Source: Brevibacterium iodinum ATCC 49514 (GTDB lineage: Bacteria; Actinomycetota; Actinomycetes; Actinomycetales; Brevibacteriaceae). From it: DNA of 64,000 nucleotides. The notes under the pieces were generated by a model. That model was not told the origin of the DNA and searched no databases. It saw only the letters and a list, made by a program, of their open reading frames with translations. The DNA lies in assembly GCF_900169265.1 (NCBI RefSeq), contig NZ_FXYX01000002.1, forward strand, positions 62,001-126,000, given 5' to 3'. The position numbers and the translations under genes are program-made. The stretch's first letter is position 1, and each line of letters begins with the position of its first letter. This document shows positions 17,793 to 25,595 of this stretch, piece after piece.

Positions 17793-18623
17793 ATGAGTAT
17801 TCTTCCATCCGGGTCCGGGGCACTCGTCTTCATCGCCTTCGAAGGTCAGGATGCCGATGCTTCCGAAGCGGCGAGCTCACTGGTCAAAGATCTCATCGAG
17901 GTCTGGCACCTGGACGACTCCGAGATCCTCGACACCGATGGGTTCTACGAATTCCGCTTCTCCGAACCCGAGATCATCCGCGACGAGGACGGGACGGCGT
18001 CGATCGCCTGGCCGGGTGTCGCGGTCCATCGAGGTCTCCTCGGCGAGCAGCCGATCACGGTCATCCACGGTCACGAACCGGGATTGAAATGGCGGGAGTT
18101 CCTGTCCATCGTCCTCACTCACGTCGGTGACGACGATACCGTCATTCTCCTCGGCGGTCTCCATGCCGAGGTACCGCACACACGTCCGCTGCCGGTGGTG
18201 GCCAATACGGAGGACGCAGAGCTTGCGTCCGAGCTCGGCATCGACGCCAACGGCTATGAGGGTCCAATCGGCATTCTCGGTCTCCTCGGCGTCGCCTGCC
18301 GGTGGCGCGGGGTCCGCGCCATCAACCTGTGGGTGGGAGTGCCGGACTATCTGGCCGAGTCGCCGTCGCCGAAAGCCGAACTCGCGTTGGCGAAGGCGGT
18401 AGAACGCTATGCCGGCATCGAAATCGATATCCACGTGCTCGAAGAGGAGAGCCGGGCATGGGAGCTTGGCGCCGATGAACTCGTCTCCTTCAACCCGCGG
18501 CTGGCAGAACTCGTCCAAGCACTGGAGAAGCAGAACGATTCGACGGAGCTTCCCGAAGCCAGCGGAGATGCTATCGCGGCCGAGTTCGAACGCTATCTGC
18601 GCAAACGCGGCCGCGATAAGTGA
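17793..18623 (+). CDS. PAC2 family protein (proteasome-assembly-chaperone-like fold)
   Basis: 276-aa protein of the PAC2 family, common in actinomycetes close to proteasome and mycothiol genes. The conserved core (about residues 8-215) shows the GxGALVFIAFEGQDADA start, TVILLGGLHAEVPHTRP (about 115-131) and EGPIGILGLLGVACRWRGVRAINLWVGVPDYL (152-183, given by position) typical of the family. The C-terminus is a helix ending in basic residues. The function in bacteria is not established; homology to eukaryotic chaperone PAC2 is fold-level. Start ATG 17793 is leaderless-like. Confidence 0.88.
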   Translation: MSILPSGSGALVFIAFEGQDADASEAASSLVKDLIEVWHLDDSEILDTDGFYEFRFSEPEIIRDEDGTASIAWPGVAVHRGLLGEQPITVIHGHEPGLKWREFLSIVLTHVGDDDTVILLGGLHAEVPHTRPLPVVANTEDAELASELGIDANGYEGPIGILGLLGVACRWRGVRAINLWVGVPDYLAESPSPKAELALAKAVERYAGIEIDIHVLEEESRAWELGADELVSFNPRLAELVQALEKQNDSTELPEASGDAIAAEFERYLRKRGRDK

Positions 18624-18661
18624 ATCACCGACTCCCGGTGGTCAGGCGGTGAACGCCGGTC

Positions 18662-18681
18662 GACATCGGACGAGCGATGTC
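18662..18681. terminator. Short hairpin between convergent PAC2 gene and mshC
   Basis: GACATCG / CGATGTC, 7-bp stem with a GACGAG loop; it touches the mshC stop codon. Weak without a T-run. Confidence 0.35.
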
Positions 18682-19939
18682 AGTCGAGCAGGCGGATGCC
18701 GAGGAGGGCGTCGACGGCGTCGGCGACTCGGTCGCCGGTGATGGCTGCTGTCTCCGAAGGTTCGGAGTCCGCATAGTGTTCGGCCCATTCGTCGAGGATC
18801 CCCAGAGCCCGCGGGCTGTCGAGGTCATCGGTGAGTGCTTCGCGCAGCAGCCCGATGATGTGCTCACGCAGACCCTGGCGACATTCTGATTCGCATTTGG
18901 CCGCATGCTTCCATGCCTGCAGGCGTGCTTCGGCTATGGACAGCTGCTCCTCGGTGAAGCTCCAGTCGCTGCGGTAGTGGTTGGACAGGATCACGGTGCG
19001 GATGGCCATGGGATCGACTCCGCGCTCGCGCAGCTTCGAGACGAGGACGAGGTTGCCCTTGGACTTGCTCATCTTCTCGCCGTCGAGGCCCACCATTCCG
19101 GTGTGCATATAGGTCTTCGCCATCGGTGTGTCCCGCCAGGCAGCAGCATGGGCGGCGCTCATCTCATGGTGCGGGAAGATGAGGTCGCTGCCGCCTCCCT
19201 GCACGTCGACGGGGAAGCCGAGATACCGATCGGCGATGACAGTGCATTCGACATGCCAGCCCGGTCGTCCCCGGCCCAGTGTGCCTCCGTCCCAGGACGG
19301 TTCGCCTTCGCGTTCGGCCCGCCACAGCAGCGGATCGATGGGGTTCTCCTTGCCCGGAGTCTCGGGGTCACCGCCGCGTTCGGCCGAGAGCGCTGCCATG
19401 GTCTCGGCGTCGTCATGGCTGACTGTGCCGAACGGCGGGGTGATCTGCGTCGACACACGGTAGTAGACGTCACCGCTGTCGAGAGTGTAGGCGGCCCCCT
19501 TGTCCACGAGATCGCGGACGCCGGCGGCGATCTCGTCGACGGATTCGACGACGCCGATGAAACTCGCCGGCGGGATCACCCGCAGGGCTTCCATATCCTC
19601 TCGGAAGAGATCGATCTGCGACGAGGCGAGTTCGCGCCAGTCGACTCCTGTGGCATCGGCCCTCTCCAGCAGCGGATCGTCGACGTCAGTGGTGTTCTGT
19701 GCGTACTCGACTTCGAGTCCCGCATCGCGCCAGATCCGGTTGAGCAGGTCGAAGGCCACATAGGTGGAGGCGTGCCCGAGGTGCGTGGCATCGTAGGGGG
19801 TGATGCCGCAGACATAGAGTCGAGCGGTCTGCTTGGATCCGCGCAGCCTGCGCGGGCTGCGTGTGCTCGTATCAAAAACCGTAGGCACCTTGCCGGTGCT
19901 GGTCAGACGGGGCAGTTGAGGTTCGGGCCATGACTTCAC
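18680..19939 (-). CDS. mshC: Cysteine--1-D-myo-inosityl-2-amino-2-deoxy-alpha-D-glucopyranoside ligase MshC
   Basis: Adds cysteine to GlcN-Ins using ATP in mycothiol synthesis; paralogue of cysteinyl-tRNA synthetase. 419 aa. Zinc/cysteine-binding CGITPYD (about residues 43-49), the HIGH-type THLGHAS (52-58), GWHVEC (about 230-235), FPHHE (about 256-260) and KMSKSKGN (about 292-299) are all present, and the tRNA-binding C-domain of CysS is missing. Start GTG 19939 (Val-Lys-Ser-Trp) fits the family; the minus-strand box TAGGCT (19947-19952) is 7 nt upstream, implying a leaderless mRNA. Shows that the cell uses mycothiol. Confidence 0.96.
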   Translation of the reverse strand: MKSWPEPQLPRLTSTGKVPTVFDTSTRSPRRLRGSKQTARLYVCGITPYDATHLGHASTYVAFDLLNRIWRDAGLEVEYAQNTTDVDDPLLERADATGVDWRELASSQIDLFREDMEALRVIPPASFIGVVESVDEIAAGVRDLVDKGAAYTLDSGDVYYRVSTQITPPFGTVSHDDAETMAALSAERGGDPETPGKENPIDPLLWRAEREGEPSWDGGTLGRGRPGWHVECTVIADRYLGFPVDVQGGGSDLIFPHHEMSAAHAAAWRDTPMAKTYMHTGMVGLDGEKMSKSKGNLVLVSKLRERGVDPMAIRTVILSNHYRSDWSFTEEQLSIAEARLQAWKHAAKCESECRQGLREHIIGLLREALTDDLDSPRALGILDEWAEHYADSEPSETAAITGDRVADAVDALLGIRLLD

Positions 19940-19999
19940 GGCACCCAGCCTAACCGAGAGGCAGGCGTTCGGCACTTCCGAGGCGAAGTGATGCCGGTT

Positions 20000-20815
20000 T
20001 CATATCGGCGGCCAGGGAATGACGGTGCGATCGTCCGGTGCGTCGGGGAAGAATTCGGCGGCGAGAAGCCGGTCGCCCCGGTCCTTCAGAGCCTCGATCT
20101 CGTCGGCCGACAGGCAGTCGCTCAGCTGCGTCCGCAGCCTCTCGTCCATGGCGGCGACTTCCTGAAGCGCATCGATCTCTTCGGCGCAGAACGAGGTGCG
20201 AGAGAAACCCCACAGAACGGTGCGCAGCTTCTCCTCATTGTGGAAGGTCAGTCCGTTGTCGATGCCGAAGACGCCGATGTCGGCCGCGGCAGTGGTCGGC
20301 AGACAGCTGCCGGTGATGACATGACCTGCTTTGCGGTCGGCGTTGTTGGCGAGCAGGTCGAAGAAGGCAATGGAACGCAGGCTCTCGTCGAGGGAGTGCG
20401 AGAGCACGAGGTCACGTCCGTCCTCGGTGCGCAGAGCGAAGATCGGAGTGTGATCGACAGGGATCGCGTTGACCGTCGACAGCGTCACCGCTTCGTCATC
20501 GTCGGAGGCTTCGACATAGGCCTGCAGGGATCCGCGGCCGGCGGTCAGATCATCGCGCAGCACCGTCGGCGGAACGACCCCCAGGTCGAGTGCGGCGGAG
20601 AGTCGATACGCCGCCACCTCGCGCAGAGCCAGTGTCTGTGCAGGGAAATCGTGCAGGGGCCGTTCGCCCGAGATGGGCTTGTAGACGGCCTTGATCGCCC
20701 GGCCTTCGTGTTCGAGCACGAGCAGTCGGGTGTCGTTGCTGGCACGAGGGATCGATCCCATCTCCGTCCACTCCCCCGCAGCCAGCGCGTCGAGGAGAAT
20801 CCCGTGGTCCATCAT
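20000..20815 (-). CDS. SCO1664 family protein (kinase-like fold)
   Basis: 271-aa protein of the SCO1664 family found beside mshC in many actinomycetes; distantly related to PI3/4-kinase-like folds. Visible: an ATP-site-like LVLEHEGRAIKAVYKPISGERPL (about 31-53, given by position; the Lys of YKP is the likely nucleotide contact), the catalytic-loop-like LLANNADRKAGHV (about 153-165) and the metal-binding-like FGIDNGLTFH (about 182-191). So kinase activity is plausible but not shown. Start could be either of two adjacent ATGs (20815 or 20812). It is 3 nt after DUF3090, same operon. Confidence 0.85.
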   Translation of the reverse strand: MMDHGILLDALAAGEWTEMGSIPRASNDTRLLVLEHEGRAIKAVYKPISGERPLHDFPAQTLALREVAAYRLSAALDLGVVPPTVLRDDLTAGRGSLQAYVEASDDDEAVTLSTVNAIPVDHTPIFALRTEDGRDLVLSHSLDESLRSIAFFDLLANNADRKAGHVITGSCLPTTAAADIGVFGIDNGLTFHNEEKLRTVLWGFSRTSFCAEEIDALQEVAAMDERLRTQLSDCLSADEIEALKDRGDRLLAAEFFPDAPDDRTVIPWPPI

Positions 20816-20818
20816 TGA

Positions 20819-21382
20819 TCAGGCGCGCGGGATCCCGTTGGCACGGGGGCACAGATGGCCGTCGGGTTCGAGCGGGAGGGAGCAGAACGGGCAGTCTCCG
20901 CGTCCGGCGCTGACGACCTGTTCTCCGCGGCGGGCGAATTCTCGGGCGGCGGCTGCGTCGAGGACGATGCGCAGGACTTCGCGTTCGACCTCGTCGTCAT
21001 CGGGGTCGGCAGAAGTACCGGCCTGGGCGTCCGCCTCGGTGAGTTCGAAGCATTCGATGACGAGTTCGTGCTTGACGGTGTCCCACCCCAGGCTCATCGT
21101 GCCGACGCGGAACTCCGGTTCGATGGGGACGTTGAGACCGGCGTTGTCGATGAGATCGTCGAGAGCCGTCTGCGGCACCCGCGCGGCCGGATCCTTGATC
21201 ATCACCATGTCGAGCAGTTCGGTGATCCGGTCGGAGAGGATTTCGACCTGCTCCTTCTCGACGACCACGGTCGTCAGCGCGTTGCCGGACTTCGCCTGGA
21301 GGAGGAACGTCCTCTCACCGGGGAGTCCGATTGTGCCGACGACGAAACGATCGGGTGTGGGGTGGTCGTACAGAGCTGCCAT
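20819..21382 (-). CDS. DUF3090 family protein with C-terminal zinc ribbon-like motif
   Basis: 187-aa protein of family DUF3090, function unknown, conserved next to the SCO1664 family and mshC. A beta-rich body (about 1-115) is followed by an acidic linker and a C-terminal CPFCSLPLEPDGHLCPRANG motif (about 165-184): three cysteines and a His that could bind zinc. The minus-strand box TAGGCT (21389-21394) lies 6 nt before ATG 21382 and there is no Shine-Dalgarno, so the start is probably leaderless. First gene of the DUF3090-SCO1664 pair. Confidence 0.87.
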   Translation of the reverse strand: MAALYDHPTPDRFVVGTIGLPGERTFLLQAKSGNALTTVVVEKEQVEILSDRITELLDMVMIKDPAARVPQTALDDLIDNAGLNVPIEPEFRVGTMSLGWDTVKHELVIECFELTEADAQAGTSADPDDDEVEREVLRIVLDAAAAREFARRGEQVVSAGRGDCPFCSLPLEPDGHLCPRANGIPRA

Positions 21383-21439
21383 GTCTTCAGCCTAGTTCAA
21401 AGACTTACATGTCGGTCCGGCCTGGGATACATTTGAGTC

Positions 21440-21700
21440 ATGAGCACTGATCCTCGTGAGGCCCTGGACGCATTCCTCGAAGCAGTGAGAGAGCACTACG
21501 CTGCATCCGCGCACCGCAACGGTGACCAAGACCCCCGAGTCGAAGCCGCTTATATGGCTTTGGCCGATGCCTTCGAAATCTACGAAGACGCGATCTACAC
21601 CGCGTTCGACGAAGTCACCCCATTCGAGCTCTTCGATGATGTCGAGGATGCCAAGGACGATGACGAGTTCCTCCTCGACGATGACGACGAGGACGACTGA
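21440..21700 (+). CDS. Small acidic protein (conserved hypothetical)
   Basis: 86-aa protein: a helical body (residues 5-60, with pairs of aromatic residues in ADAFEIYEDAIYTAF) and an extremely acidic tail (DDVEDAKDDDEFLLDDDDEDD, described by composition; residues 66-86 are mostly Asp/Glu). Similar small proteins in Micrococcales are sometimes labelled primosomal protein without evidence; I do not adopt that name. TACATT (21428-21433) is 6 nt before the ATG, so leaderless. Divergent from DUF3090. Confidence 0.75.
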   Translation: MSTDPREALDAFLEAVREHYAASAHRNGDQDPRVEAAYMALADAFEIYEDAIYTAFDEVTPFELFDDVEDAKDDDEFLLDDDDEDD

Positions 21701-21714
21701 GGGCCTGACAGAGG

Positions 21715-21739
21715 GTCGGACCTGCCGCTCTAGTCCGAC
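21715..21739. terminator. Short hairpin between convergent small acidic gene and aldo/keto reductase homologue
   Basis: GTCGGAC / GTCCGAC, 7 bp with an 11-nt loop; overlaps the stop codon of the minus-strand gene. No T-run. Confidence 0.35.
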
Positions 21740-22644
21740 GGACCCCAGGAGATCTGGTCGAGCACCTCGGCGATCTCATCCGCCAGTTCGACCTCGCTGG
21801 CGGTGACCTCGGCCAACTGTGCCGAAGTGCGCGGCGAGACCAGAGTGCTCGCGATGCCGTGCTGCCGGTTGAAGGCCAGGGCGATGTCCAATGTCGACAC
21901 GCCCAGAGCGGTCGCAGCACGACGGACGCCGGCAAGCACCCGATTCGACCGCTCGTCGAGGTAGGCACCGGCGTATTCGCTCAGCTCGCCCGCCAACCGC
22001 GAATCCTGGGGAGTCGCGTTCCGGTACTTGTCAGTGAGCACTCCGCGACCCAGTCCTGCTCCGGCAATGAATGAGACTCCCGCATAGTCGGCGGCCGGAA
22101 CGAGCTCTGCCTCGGCCTCGCGGTTGAGCAGCGAGTATTCTGCGACAGCACACGCGACCGGAATCCCGGCCCCGCGCATCTCCGCCAGCTGCCAACCGGT
22201 GTGGTGGGACACGCCCACGTAGCGGATCTTCCCGAGAGTGAGCAGGGTCTCGACCGCCGATGCGGTCTCGGCACGGTCGACCTCGGCATCGAAGACGTCG
22301 AGGACGAGCACGTCGAGGTGGTCGCGACCGACTGTGCGCAGCAGGGAATCGACTTGGCTGAGGATTCTGGAGCGCCCGAGTCCGGCCTCGATGTGGCCGG
22401 GTTCACTGATAGACACGCCCACCCGGGCCAGCAGCAGAATCTCTTCGGGAAGTCTCAGCCGTCCGAGCACCTCGGCGGAGATCGTAGCCGAGCTGGGCAG
22501 CTCGATGAGGTTGCCACCTGCGTCTTTGTACCCATCGACAAGGCGCTGGGCGACCTGGTCATCGACCCGGTGCCCCCACTCGAAGGTCCCGAGACCCACA
22601 TCGCTGACGTCCAGACCGGTAGTGCCGAGGCGTTGGTGCTTCAT
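21730..22644 (-). CDS. Aldo/keto reductase homologue lacking the catalytic tetrad
   Basis: 304 aa with the whole AKR (beta/alpha)8 framework recognisable: LGTTGLDVSDVGLGTFEWG at the start, GKIRYVGVSHHTGWQL (about 138-153), and the cofactor-side SPRTSAQLAE (about 275-284). However, aligned with ordinary AKRs, the catalytic Asp-Tyr-Lys-His are replaced: Glu48 in NLIEL, Ala53 (SSATIS), Arg74 in LLARVG and Asp116 in VLDVF. It therefore probably does not reduce carbonyls; it may bind NADPH or a partner as a pseudoenzyme. The frame is intact with no sign of decay. It is divergent from uppP. Confidence 0.85.
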   Translation of the reverse strand: MKHQRLGTTGLDVSDVGLGTFEWGHRVDDQVAQRLVDGYKDAGGNLIELPSSATISAEVLGRLRLPEEILLLARVGVSISEPGHIEAGLGRSRILSQVDSLLRTVGRDHLDVLVLDVFDAEVDRAETASAVETLLTLGKIRYVGVSHHTGWQLAEMRGAGIPVACAVAEYSLLNREAEAELVPAADYAGVSFIAGAGLGRGVLTDKYRNATPQDSRLAGELSEYAGAYLDERSNRVLAGVRRAATALGVSTLDIALAFNRQHGIASTLVSPRTSAQLAEVTASEVELADEIAEVLDQISWGPSD

Positions 22645-22713
22645 GCTTCTTGAGGTTACCCGATGCTGCGACTACCGTGGTTTCGTTCCCACCTCATATT
22701 CTCAAGGAGTCGT

Positions 22714-23550
22714 ATGTACGACTGGCTGGTCGCTGCCGTGCTCGGAATCGTGCAGGCACTCACCGAGTTCCTCCCGATCTCCTCCTCGGCGCATGTGCGC
22801 ATCGTCGGCGAACTCATGCTGCCCGGTTCGGATCCGGGCGCGTTCTTCACCGCCATCATCCAGATCGGCACCGAGGCGGCCGTCGTCGTCTACTTCTGGC
22901 GCGATATCGTCACAATCATCTCTAAATGGTGCAAGGCACTCGTCGGCAAGCATGATCGCAAGGACCCCGAGGTGCGCCTCGGCTGGCTCATCATCGTCGG
23001 CTCGATCCCCATCGTCATCATCGGCCTGCTCTTCCAGGACTACATCGAGGGTGCTCTGCGCAGCCTGTGGATCACCGCGACGATGCTCATCGTCTTCGGT
23101 CTCATCATCGGCATCGCCGACTGGGCCGGGAAACGCGAACGCACCCTCGAGGACATGAACTGGGGTCAGGGCATTCTGTTCGGCTTCGCCCAGGCGCTCG
23201 CCGTCATTCCCGGCGTGTCACGCTCGGGCGGCACGATCATGGCCGGCCGTTTCATGGGCTTCGATCGCCCAGCGGCGGCTCGCTACTCGTTCCTGCTCGC
23301 CATTCCCGCCGTCGTCGGTTCCGGTCTCTACGGTGTGGCGCAGACTCTCGGTCGCAGTGAAGCCATGGTTCTCGACTGGGGACCGACGATCCTCGCCACA
23401 GTGATTTCGTTCGCTCTCGGTCTCGTCGTCATCCACTGGTTCCTCAAGTACGTGGAGACGAAGTCCTTCGCCATCTTCGTCTGGTACCGCGTGGCCCTGG
23501 GCATCGTCCTCTACATCCTGCTCGGCACCGGAGTCCTCGCAGCAGTCTGA
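22714..23550 (+). CDS. uppP: Undecaprenyl-diphosphatase UppP (BacA family)
   Basis: Integral membrane enzyme that recycles undecaprenyl diphosphate for cell-wall synthesis and gives bacitracin tolerance. 278 aa, about eight membrane segments. Signature motifs ALTEFLPISSSAH (about residues 14-26; Glu and the Ser cluster) and VIPGVSRSGGT (about 165-175; catalytic Arg/Ser) are intact. Start is ATG 22714 with AAGGAG 4 nt upstream; the longer upstream frame has no ribosome site. UppP next to a histidine phosphatase and near mshC is the same order as in mycobacteria (Rv2136c, Rv2135c, Rv2130c). Confidence 0.97.
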   Translation: MYDWLVAAVLGIVQALTEFLPISSSAHVRIVGELMLPGSDPGAFFTAIIQIGTEAAVVVYFWRDIVTIISKWCKALVGKHDRKDPEVRLGWLIIVGSIPIVIIGLLFQDYIEGALRSLWITATMLIVFGLIIGIADWAGKRERTLEDMNWGQGILFGFAQALAVIPGVSRSGGTIMAGRFMGFDRPAAARYSFLLAIPAVVGSGLYGVAQTLGRSEAMVLDWGPTILATVISFALGLVVIHWFLKYVETKSFAIFVWYRVALGIVLYILLGTGVLAAV

Positions 23551-23596
23551 GCCCGCGCATTTCATGTCGGGCTGTCGTCCGACACTCCAGCATCAT

Positions 23597-23632
23597 CTGA
23601 TCCCGGCATTCGCTCCTGAGTGCCGGGATCAG
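23597..23632. terminator. Hairpin between convergent uppP and histidine phosphatase gene
   Basis: Perfect 12-bp stem CTGATCCCGGCA / TGCCGGGATCAG with a 12-nt loop. Its right arm overlaps the last codons of the minus-strand phosphatase gene. Confidence 0.65.
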
Positions 23633-24342
23633 CGCATTCCGCCGCCGCCGACGGCGGCCGATTGGGCGAGTCCGGCAGCGGTCACCGACATCGCCGCGAG
23701 CACCGGCCTGTCACCGGAGAAGTCGATGACCGTGAACGACCCGGGAGCGACGCTCAGCCGTTGGAAATCATCCAGCGGCATCCCCAGGGCGTCGGCGATG
23801 ATCGCCTTGATGATGTCTCCATGGGAGACGATCATCGCCCACCGAGGCGGCGCCGATTTCTCGGTACCGTCCGTGGGTTCTGCATCGGCCCGGGATTCGG
23901 CATCGGCACGTTCGTCCTCACGCAGCTGGGCCACGAGATCGCGGACGCGAGCTGTGGAACGCTCGGCCGCCTCGGTGATGGATTCCCCTCCGGGGAACCT
24001 GGCCTGCGATGCCGACTTCACTACGGTCGCCCACAGAGGCTCCTCGCCCAGTTCCTTGAGTGGCCGGCCCGTCCATTCGCCGTAGTCGAGCTCGATGACG
24101 GCCTCGTCGACGTCGATGCGATCGAAGTCAGCTGTTTCGGCCGCGATCGATGCGGTCTGTTCGCAGCGCTGCAGGGGCGAATGCACAAGGTGGGTGAAGT
24201 GCCGCTGCGGCAGAAGTTCGAGATTGGCCCGCAGCGCCCGGATTCCCTCATCGGTGAGGGACACGCCTGGGGCACGTCCGGCCAGGATTCCGGAGACGTT
24301 GGCGCTGGAGAGGCCGTGCCGCAGCAGAACGATGACGGGCAT
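23629..24342 (-). CDS. Histidine phosphatase superfamily protein (MSMEG_4193-like)
   Basis: 237-aa cytosolic phosphatase/phosphomutase fold. The catalytic motif LLRHGLSSAN (residues 6-15; His9 is the phospho-acceptor, with Arg8), the second Arg in HSPLQRCEQTA (about 54-64), the acidic residue near ELDYGEWTG, and the second His in MIVSHGDIIKA (about 170-180) are all there. An acidic insert (about 145-165) interrupts the domain. The substrate is unknown. TAATCT (minus strand, 24350-24355) is 7 nt before ATG 24342, suggesting a leaderless mRNA. Confidence 0.9.
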   Translation of the reverse strand: MPVIVLLRHGLSSANVSGILAGRAPGVSLTDEGIRALRANLELLPQRHFTHLVHSPLQRCEQTASIAAETADFDRIDVDEAVIELDYGEWTGRPLKELGEEPLWATVVKSASQARFPGGESITEAAERSTARVRDLVAQLREDERADAESRADAEPTDGTEKSAPPRWAMIVSHGDIIKAIIADALGMPLDDFQRLSVAPGSFTVIDFSGDRPVLAAMSVTAAGLAQSAAVGGGGMR

Positions 24343-24349
24343 ACCCTCA

Positions 24350-24373
24350 AGATTAGCCCAGATCGTCTAGGGT
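24350..24373. promoter_or_regulatory. Divergent leaderless promoters for the histidine phosphatase and DUF5703 genes
   Basis: Minus-strand TAATCT (24350-24355) and plus-strand TAGGGT (24368-24373) lie 7 and 6 nt before the two start codons. The start codons are only 37 bp apart, so the -35 regions must lie in each other's coding region. Confidence 0.5.
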
Positions 24374-24379
24374 GAGGCT

Positions 24380-24583
24380 ATGAAACGTCAGCGTCCACGT
24401 ATGACATACGAGTTCCGGAAGGTCTCGTTCTCTCGTGATGTGCCGCGGTCGGCCAGTCTGCAGGAACTCAACGACCAGGCGGAATACGGCCAATGGGAGC
24501 TCGCCCGCACCCGCATCTCCGTCGGCGGAGTCCGCACCGTGTGGCTGCGCCGGAAGATCATGCCATTGACGATGAGCAGCTGA
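24380..24583 (+). CDS. DUF5703 family protein
   Basis: 67-aa small protein of the DUF5703 family found throughout actinomycetes near the histidine phosphatase gene. The conserved core runs from YEFRKVSFSRD to GQWELARTRISVGGVRTVWLRRKI (residues 10-60, by position), with a basic, Trp-containing C-terminus. Function unknown; size and charge would allow nucleic-acid or ribosome contact, which is speculation. Leaderless-type start. Confidence 0.8.
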   Translation: MKRQRPRMTYEFRKVSFSRDVPRSASLQELNDQAEYGQWELARTRISVGGVRTVWLRRKIMPLTMSS

Positions 24584-24587
24584 TGGT

Positions 24588-25595
24588 GTGAGGTCGCCTT
24601 CCCTGGTTCCTGTTCTCACTGCCGGCCTCGTCACGATCACTGCGGGAGCGGCCATGTCCCTCCAGGGACGAGCGAACGGTCTGCTCGGGCAGATGCTCGG
24701 CCACGCCGTCTTCGCCGCGCTCGTCTCGTTCTTCGTCGGTCTCCTCTGCGTCGGCATCGCCTTGGCTCTCTCGGCCGAATCCCGTGCTGCCGGCCGACGT
24801 CTCATCGCGCTGCTGCGGGACCGTGCGCTCCCCTGGTGGATGCTCCTCGGCGGCTTGAGCGGCTGTCTCGTCGTCATCGCACAGGCCACGACCATTCCGT
24901 GGATCGGCGTTGCCATGTTCACGATGGCGTTCGTCTCCGGCCAGGTCACCGGCGGGCTCAGCGTCGATGCCACCGAGCTGCCGCCTGGCGGCCGTCAGCG
25001 TCTGGGCATCCTGCGCATCCTCGGCGTGGTCATCGTCCTCGCTTCCCTGGCCTTCGCCGCCGGTGACCGTCTGCAGTCGGGGATTCCGCTGTGGACTCCC
25101 CTGCTCCCGCTCGTCTCCGGAGCACTGACGAGTGTCCAGCAGGCGTTCAACGGCCATATCCGGGCTGCCACCGATTCGGCGGTGGTCGCGACGACGGTGA
25201 ACTTCACGGTCGGGTTCGCGGCACTCGTCATCGGCACATTCGTCCTGCTCGTGGCCGGACATCCCTGGCGCGGATTCCCGACCGCGCCGGATCAGTGGTG
25301 GACCCTGCTCGGTGGGGCCTTCGGGGTGGTCTTCATCGCCCTGACGACGGTCACCGTGGCCAGGCTGGGCGTGCTTCTGCTCAGCCTGTTCGCGCTCTTC
25401 GGCAACCTCGTCGGGGCATTGGCCCTCGATGTGCTGCTGCCGATTCCCGGCTCCGATGTCACGCTGACCACGGTGCTCAGCGCCATCGGAGTGCTCATCG
25501 GCATCGTCGTGACGATTCTGCCGGTGCCGGCCGGGCCCTCGTCAGCGGTCAGGCCTTCATCAGGAAGTCGCCGAGGACCCGCGTCCCGAACTTGA
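24588..25595 (+). CDS. DMT family transporter (tandem DUF606/YdcZ-like)
   Basis: 335-aa membrane protein with about ten hydrophobic segments arranged as two similar five-helix halves (about residues 5-155 and 165-320), the duplicated DUF606 form of the drug/metabolite transporter superfamily. Each half begins with a Gln/Asn-containing helix (SLQGRANGLLG near 24, VQQAFNGHIR near 184). The substrate is unknown. Start GTG 24588 is 4 nt after DUF5703, with only a weak ribosome site. The last 47 bp overlap, tail to tail, with the M20 peptidase gene. Confidence 0.87.
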   Translation: MRSPSLVPVLTAGLVTITAGAAMSLQGRANGLLGQMLGHAVFAALVSFFVGLLCVGIALALSAESRAAGRRLIALLRDRALPWWMLLGGLSGCLVVIAQATTIPWIGVAMFTMAFVSGQVTGGLSVDATELPPGGRQRLGILRILGVVIVLASLAFAAGDRLQSGIPLWTPLLPLVSGALTSVQQAFNGHIRAATDSAVVATTVNFTVGFAALVIGTFVLLVAGHPWRGFPTAPDQWWTLLGGAFGVVFIALTTVTVARLGVLLLSLFALFGNLVGALALDVLLPIPGSDVTLTTVLSAIGVLIGIVVTILPVPAGPSSAVRPSSGSRRGPASRT

